A stretch of DNA of 64,000 nucleotides from a virus: positions 94,614 through 158,613 of the IMG/VR virus record IMGVR_UViG_3300047444_000753. One strand, 5' to 3'. The position numbers and the translations under genes are program-made. Position 1 is the stretch's first letter. Every line of letters starts with the position of its first letter. Of this stretch, positions 29,201 to 38,440 are shown one piece after another. Below the pieces are notes generated by a model, which was not told the origin of the DNA, did not search any database, and saw nothing but the letters and a program-made list of their open reading frames with translations.

Positions 29201-32200
29201 TAATGGGGATACCGGAACCATCACCGCCATCTACACAGGGGAGAAGAACAAGACCGCCAGTGTCCTGTGGAGCGACGGCACAAAGTCCACCAAGAAGGCA
29301 TCCGTCCTAGAGTCCGAGCACAAGCTGCCCGACGCTTCCGGAAACGCTCCGGAGGCCTCCAAGGCGGGCGAAGCTCCCGCCGAATCTGCCGGAAGCCCCG
29401 AGGGGAAGACGCTCTCCGAATTTGGCAAGGACAAGCTCTCCCAGCTTCCGGTCGGAACTGAGCTCAAGCACGACGGCTCTAACATCACCATACGCAAAAT
29501 GGGTGAAGACCAGTGGCACGCGTTCTACAACGGACAGAAGATGGAGAACGCTCCGGAGCTGTCCAATGATGACTTCAAGGGATTCCCGGACGCCAAGGCC
29601 GACAAGTACGCCATCTCGCTGCCAAGTGCAGCAGATGCGTCCGCTGCGGCACCAGTAGCCAAGCCGGATGCAGTGCCATACACACCTGCCCACGAGAAGG
29701 CACTGGTTGACTTCAAGGCCAACCAGATCGCCATCGGACAGCACCTGCGTGGCAACGGTGAGGGTTCCACGGAGAACGCCGGACCTATCATCTACGCCAT
29801 GGATGACCTGCTCAAGGACTCCACCCTCAAGGAAGCCGCCACTGTCTGGCGCGGCTTCACCTACAAGGATTCAATCGATCCGCACGCCACGAAGCTCGGG
29901 GACACCTTCGCCCCCGGCGTCATCTTCCGTGACAAGTCGTTCATCTCCACCTCCCATGACCAGAACGTCGCCCTCCAGTCCATGGAGAACGAGGATGGTC
30001 ACAAGGTCCTCGTCAAGTTCGACCTGCCTGCCGGATACCACGCACACGATGTCAACTACGACGGTATCTCCGACGAGGCAATCAAGGGCCAGAGCCACGA
30101 GCAGGAAATGCTCCTGCCCCGCAACATGGACTTCATCATCACGGGCGTGGACAAGGGTACGGATGTCAACGGCAACCCCATCACCCACCTGTCCGTCACT
30201 GGCGTGCTCATGGATCCTGCGGACGGCCAGATCAGCAAGGGCATGGTCGAGGTCAACCCCGACACTGGTGTTGCCGACAAGCCGTTCCAGATCCTCGCGG
30301 ACTCCGGAGCTGACGGCGACGGCTACCACCCTAGCGGCTCTTGGGGCCTCTTCGGTGCCGCAGGTGTCATGGTTGAAGCCAACGACCCGAACACGGGCGA
30401 AAAGCGATACCTTATCGTAGAAAACGGTGCGCTTCACGAGAAGAAGAATCAGGGTCTCTGGCAGCTTCCGGGCGGTGCCCTCAACGGGTCCGAAAACGCC
30501 TACCAAGGCGCTGCCCGCGAGATGCACGAAGAGCTGGATGTCCACCCGGACACCCTTGCCAACTTCTCCCACGCCGGAGACGTGGTCTACTCCAACCAGC
30601 AAGAGGGTGCCAAGGAGTGGAAGTACACCAACATTGCTGCCGTCCACGACGGGCCGACCTTCGATGTAAAGATCGACGTCATCGAGACCTCCGACCACAA
30701 GTGGGTCACCGCTGATGAACTGAAGCAGATGGGTGCTGACGGTAAGCTCCTGCCTGCCTTCGCGGCCAACGTAGACAAGCTTCTGGATGTCTACGGGAAG
30801 AACAACGGTACCGACACCAAGACGCTGGACATCAAGAACTTCGAAAAGGTCTCCGGCCCAATGGGCTCCAACTCCGGTGGCACATACACCGATAAGGCCA
30901 CGGGCGAGAAGTACTACATCAAGTTCGGCATGTCAGAGGACCATGCCCACAACGAGATTCTGGCCTCGAAGATCTATCAGGCCATGGGCGTCAATTCGTC
31001 GCACCAAGAGCCCGTCAATATGGGCAACGGCAAGCTTGGCATCGCATCCAAGATCATTGAATCCGATGACAGCCACACCTTCTCCAACCTTGAGAACCCC
31101 GAGTACCTGAAGAAGATTCAGGACGACTTCGCTGTAGATGCCCTGCTCGCCAACTGGGACGTCGCAGGCATGGGCTATGACAACATCATCACCGATAAGA
31201 ACGGTGACCCGGTTCGTGTCGATCCCGGCGCAGCACTGCGCTACCGCGCACAGGGATCCCCGAAGTCCAAGTTCGACGGCACCGCCGATGAGTGGGACTT
31301 CCTGCGCGACGGGTCCAACCACGAGTCCTCTGGCCTGATCTACAACAAGAAGCTGTTCGGCTCCATGAGCAACCAGCAGCTGATCGACTCCGCTGACAAG
31401 CTCAACGGGTTGACAGATGACAAGATCGATAGTATCGTAGACTCTGTAGGGTTTGATAAAAAGGACAGCGAGTTCTTCAAGCAGACCCTGAAGGAACGCC
31501 GAGATGATATTCTCAAGCGTGCCTCACTACTAAACGACCCAACAAAGAAGGATGACAATGGACAACATCAAGAAGGATCCGGAGACTCCGGACACAACGA
31601 CGCCAAAGCTGGATCCGAAGAGGGCCAGCCTGTACAGCTGGACTCCGGATCAGGTGCAGATCATGGTGCCGCCCAAGCCGGAGAAATAGCCCCGAAGGTC
31701 GGGGACCAGCTTACTCTCAAGCAGCTCGACAAACTTCCTACGGGAAGTGTTGTCCAGTACGGAGAGAGTGGTGCGCCTCTCGAACTGACCAAGAACGGCG
31801 ACTGGGAGCTCCCGGACGGCAAGGTACTGGAATACGACTATGTCCGGGACCTCTACGACGACGGCGACCTCACCCTCACGCACTTCCCGTCTGCCCCGCA
31901 GGCCGGGAAGCTTGCAGTCGGCGACAAGATCAAGGGTGCCGACATCCGCCAGCTCCCTGTCGGCTCCAAGCTGTCACAGGGTTCGATGCACTATGTCAAA
32001 AAAGAAGACGGTACTTGGAGCCAGAACGGCACCTCCGTCAAGATCAATAACCAGCAGCTGGCTGATTTCTATGACAACGGTCTGAACCTTGACGCAATCG
32101 GGGCTCCTACCGAGGAGTCACCTGCTGCCGCTGCGGGCCACAAGGTCGGGGATCAGGTTGGCAGCATGGATACCCCTGACCTGCCAGTGGGCACCAAGAT

Positions 32201-35200
32201 CAAGAGCAAGTACGGATCCGAGTACACCAAGAAGGCCGCTAACCACTGGGTCTCCAAGACCGGGATGGAGTATAGCGACCACGACTTCTCCGACGATCCC
32301 GACTACGTCGTTGACTCCCTTCCCGCGATGGCCACCACTACAGGTGACAACGGTCTTGCTGCTGGCGACATCATCGACATGCAGAAGCTTGATAAGCTGC
32401 CTATCGGCGGTGTCATCGAAACTTCTAACGGCCTGAAATTCACCAAGGACACAGAAAATTACTGGTCATCCAACGGAGTATCAGGGTGGGCTACCAGCAG
32501 CCTCTCGCATGCCAACAAGGGCGAATCCGCTGTCAAGGTCATCAGCGTCCCTGACACAGCCAGCTCCGCCCCCGGATCTGATCCGATGGTCGGAAAGAGG
32601 CTGGGATCAGACGGCGTACCCAAGGCTGCGGATCTACCAGTAGGTACCGTAATCAAGGGAGAGTCCTCCACATATACCAAGATGGCCGATGGTGCAGGTA
32701 ATGGCACTGGTATGTGGAAGAACGACTCAGGAAACCTTGTACACGAGGGCACACTCGATTACTGGGCAGAAGGCGGTAACTCCAATTTGGAGATTACCTC
32801 GATGGGATCTGCAAATGGTGTGGCAGATAGTGGTCCTAAGGTTGCCAAGTTCAGCGACCTCAACTCTTACGCGCCCGGAACTGTGCTCAGCCCGGGTGGC
32901 AGCGCCAAGCTCATCAAGCAGGCGGACGGTGGCTGGAAGTCTACCTTCAGCGGCTCAGTATTCTCTACTCAGCAGGTGAAGGATAGCTACAATGAGGGTG
33001 ACCTTACCATTGACTCTACACCTGACCACAAGGTTGGTGATAGCGTCTCTAGCGCTAACCTTGGGACACTTCCGGTAGGTACTGAGCTAGAGAATGGGTC
33101 CGGGGTCCTGTTGAGCAAGACAGCACACGACGAATGGACTTCTGAGTTCGGAACACCATACAGCGACAGTGAGCTGCAGGGTGCGCAGTCCAGCTACAAG
33201 ATTTCTACCGTTGCGGAGGCTCAGGCTCCGGGTCAGGCTGAAGAGGATCCTATCGGACCTGAAGCTGCTTCATCGACTCCGTCAGTTCCGGGAAAGAACG
33301 GCGAAGCCATCAGCGTGGGCGACAACATTATCTGGCAGACAAAGGGTACCCCCGGCGTTGTAGCGGACATCAATGTTGAATCTGGTAAGGTCCAGATGCA
33401 GTTTGAGGATGGGACCAAGAAGTGGTACCAGTCTTCCAAGATGGTCAAGCAGGCCGTAACTGCTCCGGCATATCAGGCCCCCGTTATCAAGAAGAAGGAG
33501 GCTGACCCGTCAAGCCCGCTCTATGGCCAGCCTAAGCCTGAGATGCCTAAGGAGCTCGACGCTCCACAGGCCGAGACCTTCCTGCCTGATGGATTCATCG
33601 AGGAGATCGAGCAGCGCTATGCCGCAAAGATCAACCCTTCGTGGTCCAAGAGCTCCCCACAGGAGTCTTTCTACTGGTCAAAGGTTACCGAGTTCCAGAA
33701 TACTGGGGATCTCTCAGCACTGAAGACGCTTCATGAGAAGAAGTACATCAGTGATGCGATGTTCATCAAGGCTGAGGACCGCATTGATGAATTTGCCAAG
33801 AAGAAGAAAGCTTTGGACGCTGAAAAAGCCAAGGCAGCCTCTGACTACGCGATTCAGCTAAAGGCATGGAACGATGCCAACGGTATCTCCACTACATCCG
33901 GATTCGAGGACCACTTCCCGGAACCGGCAACTGCAGCCGATGAATGGACCAAGGAAAACGGGTTTGTCACTATGCCCGATGGTTCAGTCATTGCTGACTG
34001 GTCCAAGGCAACAGAGGGAAGCCACTCGGTAGCCTCCATCCTCGACTCCATGGGCAAGGATGATGCGCTGGCGGGCCACGGAATGTCCGCCATGGTTGAC
34101 TCGGACTGGATCCGAGACAACAATGTCCGCTTCACCAAAGTCGTGGACGATAACGGTGTGGCCAGACTACAGGCTCGTTTTGAAGTGTCCGAGTTCCACA
34201 AGAAGGATGTCGTCGCGAACATGGGGACAGCGGACAGCTACGGATTCCAAGCAGGGTTCTTCGGCAAGGCGTCCAACAAGCTGTTCAGCATCTTCTCAAA
34301 GAAGACCAAGGGATTCGATAATGTTAGTGGCAAGACCTACGATAAGAAGGTTGGAAACACTGACATCAAGTTCCAGTCAGCACAGTCTGGTGGCGCGGGT
34401 AATAACCGAAGTGCTCTTTCGGCAGCTGCATACATCACTCTTCCGGAAAACGGAACCATACAGGATTTCGAAGCAGCTTTGAAGTCCATGGGTATTACTG
34501 ATGCTCACCCGTCCCCGAAGGAGTCTGTGGACTTCAGTAAGAAGAAGCAGCTTGTCTCAACCTTCAAGGGATTTGTTGGTGAGGGTAATACAATGTACGA
34601 GCAGAATCCGGCTCTTCTTGATACCCACGTCAATAGTGTCTTGGCTGATCTTGGATACAACATTGAAGATTTCAAGCTTCTCCACACCGAGCTTGGCTTC
34701 TACCAGTACCGGGTACCAAGCAAGCTTCGTGACAAGCTGGCTGCAGAGAGTGGCGTCAAAGCCTACTCCCACGGCAACATCGACTTCCTCAATGAGACCC
34801 ACCACAGCAAGTATGAGTATGCTGAGGATGGCACCAAGGTAAGCAGCCTCAATAAGTGGAAGTTCGACCCGAACAGCCCGCTACGTTCCGTTGCCCGTTT
34901 CGCTGGGGCTGCCAAGGGATACCTTTCCACAGGCCGTCGTATCCAAGAGGGCGACAACTCGGTCGGAATGTCGCCGGACGCGGACATCCGCTCCGGAGGT
35001 GCCCGCTACCTCTTCACTACACCAAGGAAGAATAGCGGCTGGATCCACGATCTCGGATACCCTTCGGGAACTGTCCTACACCCGACCCTTGCCTACCAGT
35101 ACCTAGGAAACTACGCCAACCACGAGGATAACGGTGACGGCAGCCGCTACGAGGGCAATGTGCTACATGACACACTGTCCGGGTACTTCGGCAGCAGTCC

Positions 35201-35405
35201 GGAGATGATGGTCCTCAATGGTGTCTCTGTCAAGGATACTTGGTTCTCCTTCACCAACTCCGAGCAGAAGCCGTTCCTCATCGACCAGCTACACGCTGCA
35301 GGTGTGGATGCAATCAACGGGATTCCCGTTGAGCAGTACTTCGTAATCCCCGGAGTAGACCAGATCCCTGACTGGATCGACCCGCACGCAAATGATGGAC
35401 CGTGA
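26286..35405 (+). CDS. Giant polyvalent protein: two ADP-ribosyltransferases, Nudix, kinase-like fold, repeats (3039 aa)
   Basis: Domains by residue: 5-70, an SH3/KOW-like barrel after 'RDAKGRFIKMGS'; about 300 and 1050, early copies of an unnamed repeat. About 600-765 is an ADP-ribosyltransferase-like domain ('VIYRG', R about 621; 'GGGTYFT'). Further SH3-like barrels lie at about 880-930 and 960-1010. A second ADP-ribosyltransferase at about 1139-1290 has all three R-S-E elements: R1189 in 'WRGF', 1221-1223 'STS' and 1272-1274 'EQE'. A Nudix domain follows with its box at 1397-1419. About 1517-1745 is a HipA/PI-kinase-like fold ('ANWDVAGMGYDN', D1625; 'VDPG', D1646). Seven more repeats fill about 1795-2340, then an SH3-like barrel and a unique 600-residue C-terminus. 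Its place between portal and protease suggests a virion or injected protein; that is inference. Confidence 0.86.
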   Translation: MFDRSAAVKLQLRDAKGRFIKMGSHVKWTSLSSGNDVSGIVRGEDGNNVIIEFQHGGKPYTIHVPHTKLNVINEKASLDSAYVQKMGGHVDTPNVNDPGVTPGHAPSAPAAPSSPGTQGGLIKNFATFNTNETTYKVGSADGEKIMTPVSDLKLGDQVFPVAKASTFQKSPYNAKGNGSNTLIQKFGPGVGTVTKIDPKGNWVVITDDSKPPKTYAISSGHFVFKRDANTERAVLNAQKMEASTIYAGKTPPSLPWIDGLKTPNAPETPAPNVPAEPNMPISDHVGVSDMPVGSRIPLGGEQGFATKTGDNKWVNEKTGTQFDDKSAEYILKTPTPEKTAADPNQHVGPAHADQVAKDKASTVENPLGDNFSELPPMTSYQKGDVALLKDGTLAPWIGKGQITLEDGSKVMGNKFAVDGVGKGVAGKDIAKSYRPKSFVIHSPSESPFGPDAHGYSFDLSKPNNENFKAGDLVVYGKENNQGKIFSVNPTNILVEKMNSDKTVHGTATIVAGQVHGKYIKDKSSSAVSAPDSKLDSISPAEDLTPAEEQKIADSTAQKLADFAESVDFTVYPAGTSFWAKDGNPLVSAALEKMGVAKNKPTLVSDEEFAKLRDEGHHVIYRGISGAVQGTTAEQAQQDIISSDSPKIGNGLYGGGTYFTNNPDAAAHYGHSNGAVSTYALTPDAKMVTMDDIEKIRDDIKAELGDKMTPKVSAALDDVGFVAVMSGFDGIFVPGGNGNDNGATNFYTMLNRGTMAHTENNIVPTDKFTFKNTDMPWGNKKETAFGKAVPTGNPALKNPEAAPAEPNAPKPQGKAPAFKQTPAAPAEAPAEPSAPATPDAPAEPAIAPEPAAEAPKADEATPTFPDKGKTGTDSAGNTVKVNDQIVHPKKGKGTVAIVLPSTDSVKAYYPDGTYAVHKQHTITKVDAEKSAAPSSLPSNMAVGDSGMDPATHTKFMVGKNNSMLHIGDKVTHSNGDTGTITAIYTGEKNKTASVLWSDGTKSTKKASVLESEHKLPDASGNAPEASKAGEAPAESAGSPEGKTLSEFGKDKLSQLPVGTELKHDGSNITIRKMGEDQWHAFYNGQKMENAPELSNDDFKGFPDAKADKYAISLPSAADASAAAPVAKPDAVPYTPAHEKALVDFKANQIAIGQHLRGNGEGSTENAGPIIYAMDDLLKDSTLKEAATVWRGFTYKDSIDPHATKLGDTFAPGVIFRDKSFISTSHDQNVALQSMENEDGHKVLVKFDLPAGYHAHDVNYDGISDEAIKGQSHEQEMLLPRNMDFIITGVDKGTDVNGNPITHLSVTGVLMDPADGQISKGMVEVNPDTGVADKPFQILADSGADGDGYHPSGSWGLFGAAGVMVEANDPNTGEKRYLIVENGALHEKKNQGLWQLPGGALNGSENAYQGAAREMHEELDVHPDTLANFSHAGDVVYSNQQEGAKEWKYTNIAAVHDGPTFDVKIDVIETSDHKWVTADELKQMGADGKLLPAFAANVDKLLDVYGKNNGTDTKTLDIKNFEKVSGPMGSNSGGTYTDKATGEKYYIKFGMSEDHAHNEILASKIYQAMGVNSSHQEPVNMGNGKLGIASKIIESDDSHTFSNLENPEYLKKIQDDFAVDALLANWDVAGMGYDNIITDKNGDPVRVDPGAALRYRAQGSPKSKFDGTADEWDFLRDGSNHESSGLIYNKKLFGSMSNQQLIDSADKLNGLTDDKIDSIVDSVGFDKKDSEFFKQTLKERRDDILKRASLLNDPTKKDDNGQHQEGSGDSGHNDAKAGSEEGQPVQLDSGSGADHGAAQAGEIAPKVGDQLTLKQLDKLPTGSVVQYGESGAPLELTKNGDWELPDGKVLEYDYVRDLYDDGDLTLTHFPSAPQAGKLAVGDKIKGADIRQLPVGSKLSQGSMHYVKKEDGTWSQNGTSVKINNQQLADFYDNGLNLDAIGAPTEESPAAAAGHKVGDQVGSMDTPDLPVGTKIKSKYGSEYTKKAANHWVSKTGMEYSDHDFSDDPDYVVDSLPAMATTTGDNGLAAGDIIDMQKLDKLPIGGVIETSNGLKFTKDTENYWSSNGVSGWATSSLSHANKGESAVKVISVPDTASSAPGSDPMVGKRLGSDGVPKAADLPVGTVIKGESSTYTKMADGAGNGTGMWKNDSGNLVHEGTLDYWAEGGNSNLEITSMGSANGVADSGPKVAKFSDLNSYAPGTVLSPGGSAKLIKQADGGWKSTFSGSVFSTQQVKDSYNEGDLTIDSTPDHKVGDSVSSANLGTLPVGTELENGSGVLLSKTAHDEWTSEFGTPYSDSELQGAQSSYKISTVAEAQAPGQAEEDPIGPEAASSTPSVPGKNGEAISVGDNIIWQTKGTPGVVADINVESGKVQMQFEDGTKKWYQSSKMVKQAVTAPAYQAPVIKKKEADPSSPLYGQPKPEMPKELDAPQAETFLPDGFIEEIEQRYAAKINPSWSKSSPQESFYWSKVTEFQNTGDLSALKTLHEKKYISDAMFIKAEDRIDEFAKKKKALDAEKAKAASDYAIQLKAWNDANGISTTSGFEDHFPEPATAADEWTKENGFVTMPDGSVIADWSKATEGSHSVASILDSMGKDDALAGHGMSAMVDSDWIRDNNVRFTKVVDDNGVARLQARFEVSEFHKKDVVANMGTADSYGFQAGFFGKASNKLFSIFSKKTKGFDNVSGKTYDKKVGNTDIKFQSAQSGGAGNNRSALSAAAYITLPENGTIQDFEAALKSMGITDAHPSPKESVDFSKKKQLVSTFKGFVGEGNTMYEQNPALLDTHVNSVLADLGYNIEDFKLLHTELGFYQYRVPSKLRDKLAAESGVKAYSHGNIDFLNETHHSKYEYAEDGTKVSSLNKWKFDPNSPLRSVARFAGAAKGYLSTGRRIQEGDNSVGMSPDADIRSGGARYLFTTPRKNSGWIHDLGYPSGTVLHPTLAYQYLGNYANHEDNGDGSRYEGNVLHDTLSGYFGSSPEMMVLNGVSVKDTWFSFTNSEQKPFLIDQLHAAGVDAINGIPVEQYFVIPGVDQIPDWIDPHANDGP

Positions 35406-36072
35406 TATAGTGGATAGTATGGATGATGCAAAAGATACGTTTGATGTTCTGGCAGATATCTCTCTGCCAGAGCTTCAACACACCCAAGTCAATTCTAATA
35501 TAGCAGACGGACCATTTGCTGTTGAATATGGCAAAGACCTGCTCTCTTTGGGTGCACAACTCGACATCCTCCCGACCGGGATGATCTCTTTCCTCCTTGC
35601 GAACAAGATGAAGTTCATTCCGAAAGGTACTCCGGTCAGCGTAGACACTGCTCGCCAGACCATCACCTTCGGCAGCAACAAGGGCATGGTCTACCGGATC
35701 CGTCCGCTAACCACGGGTGACCAGAAGCACTTCTACCCAAACCTCAGCTTCGCCGACCTAGACGAGTTCAAGGATTTTGTCGCGGCCAAGGCGTGGTCAA
35801 TCTTGGGGGACACCTCTGATCCGACAACGTACGGACTGACCTCGGAGGACGGTAACGTTCTTGGGATTTTCCGGCAGACCAGCCAAGGATTCTTTAGGCG
35901 CGAAAAAGGACGCTGGGTCAAGCTCAACAAGGACGAGGCCAGCGACTGGGACGATGTTGACGACAAACTCTGGTCACCTGTACTTAGCGGCGCAATCGGG
36001 GTCTATGATAAGGCCATCACATCATCCGATAGCATTGCTCTTGACCTTTTCACCCCTTACATCGTCTCCTAG
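35392..36072 (+). CDS. Structural-region protein, 226 aa
   Basis: ATG 35392 overlaps the giant gene by 14 bases; ATG 35419 is an alternative. The C-terminal half contains 'VLGIFRQTSQGFFRREKGRWVKLN', a pattern repeated in the next protein ('VLALTRITDDGSLFTRRADHWVPV'). Probably a head-associated accessory protein of the same module as the giant. No named family. Confidence 0.7.
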   Translation: MMDRDIVDSMDDAKDTFDVLADISLPELQHTQVNSNIADGPFAVEYGKDLLSLGAQLDILPTGMISFLLANKMKFIPKGTPVSVDTARQTITFGSNKGMVYRIRPLTTGDQKHFYPNLSFADLDEFKDFVAAKAWSILGDTSDPTTYGLTSEDGNVLGIFRQTSQGFFRREKGRWVKLNKDEASDWDDVDDKLWSPVLSGAIGVYDKAITSSDSIALDLFTPYIVS

Positions 36073-36078
36073 GAAATA

Positions 36079-36348
36079 ATGCCAGAATCCAAATCAAAAG
36101 ACTCACTGTCGTTCACGTTCAGCGACGACGATCATGTGCTCGCCCTCACCCGAATCACGGATGACGGGTCCCTCTTCACACGACGAGCAGACCACTGGGT
36201 TCCCGTCACGGACAATGATCGCGGGGTCTATGATCGGACCATGCGTGACATTTCTCCCGAACATTATAAAGATGCTCTATCACAATTTGATGCAGATCCT
36301 GCTGGTCTGACTAAGGATGATATTCTAGCATTTCTCGCTGCTGTATAG
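36079..36348 (+). CDS. Structural-region small protein, 89 aa
   Basis: ATG with TAGGAAATA upstream. Almost entirely one copy of the R-x-x-G-x-W-type beta-module seen at the end of the preceding protein, ending in a short helix. Unknown role. Confidence 0.68.
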   Translation: MPESKSKDSLSFTFSDDDHVLALTRITDDGSLFTRRADHWVPVTDNDRGVYDRTMRDISPEHYKDALSQFDADPAGLTKDDILAFLAAV

Positions 36349-36355
36349 TAGTGTA

Positions 36356-36364
36356 TGCTATACT
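36356..36364 (+). promoter_or_regulatory. Extended -10 promoter TGC-TATACT
   Basis: Same TGCTATACT as at 3217. A hairpin GGTGTGAAAC/GTTTTACACC (36366-36394) follows immediately. Confidence 0.5.
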
Positions 36365-36403
36365 TGGTGTGAAACAGTACAGTAGTTTTACACCATTGAT
36401 AGG

Positions 36404-38431
36404 TTGCACATGCCAGAAATCCCGGAAGACTTCCGTGCTAAGTCGATGAAGGCAGTCCGCATTTCGCGAAGCGGAAAAGCGGCGATCGTAAAAAATGCAG
36501 ACAACCTATACCTCACTGTGTCACTAGCTACGGGTGAGGCATATACCAAGCCGACTTCTGAGCTCGCCGACCAGACCTCTTTCGGTACTTGGCGCATGGC
36601 CAGTCCGATGGAGCAGACGGCGATCGTCGCGTCCCTGACTGCACCCGTGGAAGATGTCATCACCGTCGAGGAGAAGGAGCCAGTAAAATCTTACCGCGTT
36701 CCTTCTGCAGTTAAGGCCGAGGTATCCCGAGCACTGGAGCTCTCCGGAGACAGTCTCTCGGACGAGGACCGACAGTTTGCCACCACGCTCGCGACCAGCG
36801 ACTCCGTAGGGTATCCGGAAGTCAACTGGATGAACGATTTCTTCAACCAGTATGACACCCCTCAGCGCCTTCGCGGTGGCTACAAGGGACAGACGTGGGC
36901 CTCTAAGATTGTCAACGATGAGCCTGAAGAGGTTCTGCCCGATCCCGTCGATGACCGATACAATTTCGAGGCCGACGACGACATCCTTTTCTTCGGGCTT
37001 GGCTCCGATCCTGACACTGTCGAATGCAATAACCTGATGGCGGTTGACTTCGATTCGGGGGAAGCCTTCCTCTGGGGTCCTGATGGCTTCGAGCACACGG
37101 ACGAGGTTGACATCACCAACTTTGATCACCCGATGGCACTACCCATCGATCGTGACACAGCCGAGCAGCTGGCCCGCTGGATCGACTCCGGCGAAGAGTA
37201 CCAGTCCTATGACATCCGGGACACGGATCCAGACGAGAGAAACCTCTTCGGTCTGGCAGAATCGGATTTGGATTTCGATGACTTGGATCGGCGCGGCTCC
37301 ATCATCGCCGATGCTTCCGGATACACCCCTGCCGAGCGCAGCCTCAACGCCCGCCGCCAGATTCGTGGTCCGGGTGGAACCTTCGGTGGCCGTCAGGTTG
37401 AACAGGGCGACAAGCTCCTTGCCTTCAAGAAGGGCAAGCTCTCGGACAACCCCCCTCTGGTGGCCGATGTCGCTGCCCGCATCCAGCAGTTCATTAAGGA
37501 TGCCACGACTACCGACGACGCTGCTGCAGTGCCCGCCACGGCCCCTGTAACAGCCGCAGCGCCCAACCCTGCCCCACCGGCAGACGAGGAGGCTCCGGCC
37601 CCCACAACGTCCAACGCAACGGCGGGAGCGCCCACTGGCGGACCTTCCGGTGCCGCCATCTACTTCGCCATCGTGGATCCCACGGACACTACCGCAGTTC
37701 TTGAGGTTGTCTCCATTATCAAGGACTCCACCGGCAACCCACAGGCATGGATCCGCAATCGCGGGACGTGGAAGAATGACCCCGCCACGCTGGCCAAGCT
37801 CACAGGACCAACCCCGCCGCCCGTCATCGAGCTCACCACCCCCGAGCCTGCCAAGACGGTTCTGGCACAGGTCGATAAGTACGACGCCAATGTGGCACAC
37901 TTCCCGACCGACGCGGTTCCCGACAAGGCACCCGTCACGGCGGCTGGTTTCGTGGTTCCCGGAACGGATCTGGGCATCTACAACGAGCAGGATATTGTTG
38001 ATGCAGTATCAACTTTCGATACCCTGAGCCCGGAGACCCAGAGCGCAGCAAAGCGCATCATCCGGAACCGTGCCATCGCCATGAACCGCAAGGACCTAAT
38101 CCCTGCCGACTGGCGAACGCTCTCCGCTGTGGAGGAGGGTGAGGCATTTGCCTCCGAGTCCCCGCTGTTCAGCGAGTACGGCGACATCATTGTTGCTGCC
38201 GGTCACCCCTTCAAGGGTGCTAAGGGCGCAGAGCGCCTGAAGGAGTACTGGACCCACGGTAAGGGTGCCCTCAAGATCCGCTGGGGCACCAAGGGAGACC
38301 TGACACGCGCACACTCGCACCTAGCCAAGTTTGTTGGCCCGGTAATGGCGTGGGGCCTTGCACAGAATTATCACAAATCAGTCTTTGGCATGTCCAATGC
38401 CAAGCACGACAAGCTGACCGGCCAGCGGTAG
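36404..38431 (+). CDS. Head-region multidomain protein, 675 aa
   Basis: The N-terminal about 45 residues ('MKAVRISRSGKAAIVKNADNLYLTV') and a segment near 425-465 ('VVSIIKDSTGNPQAWIRNRGTWKND') look like the small beta-module of the two preceding genes. Between them is an acidic region and a long Ala/Pro/Thr linker (about 365-410). The C-terminal about 110 residues ('LKEYWTHGKGALKIRWGTKGDLTRAHSHLAKFV...NYHKSVFGM') match a domain found beside capsid-maturation proteases in many actinophages. Function unknown; probably virion-associated. Confidence 0.72.
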   Translation: MHMPEIPEDFRAKSMKAVRISRSGKAAIVKNADNLYLTVSLATGEAYTKPTSELADQTSFGTWRMASPMEQTAIVASLTAPVEDVITVEEKEPVKSYRVPSAVKAEVSRALELSGDSLSDEDRQFATTLATSDSVGYPEVNWMNDFFNQYDTPQRLRGGYKGQTWASKIVNDEPEEVLPDPVDDRYNFEADDDILFFGLGSDPDTVECNNLMAVDFDSGEAFLWGPDGFEHTDEVDITNFDHPMALPIDRDTAEQLARWIDSGEEYQSYDIRDTDPDERNLFGLAESDLDFDDLDRRGSIIADASGYTPAERSLNARRQIRGPGGTFGGRQVEQGDKLLAFKKGKLSDNPPLVADVAARIQQFIKDATTTDDAAAVPATAPVTAAAPNPAPPADEEAPAPTTSNATAGAPTGGPSGAAIYFAIVDPTDTTAVLEVVSIIKDSTGNPQAWIRNRGTWKNDPATLAKLTGPTPPPVIELTTPEPAKTVLAQVDKYDANVAHFPTDAVPDKAPVTAAGFVVPGTDLGIYNEQDIVDAVSTFDTLSPETQSAAKRIIRNRAIAMNRKDLIPADWRTLSAVEEGEAFASESPLFSEYGDIIVAAGHPFKGAKGAERLKEYWTHGKGALKIRWGTKGDLTRAHSHLAKFVGPVMAWGLAQNYHKSVFGMSNAKHDKLTGQR

Positions 38432-38440
38432 AGGAACACC

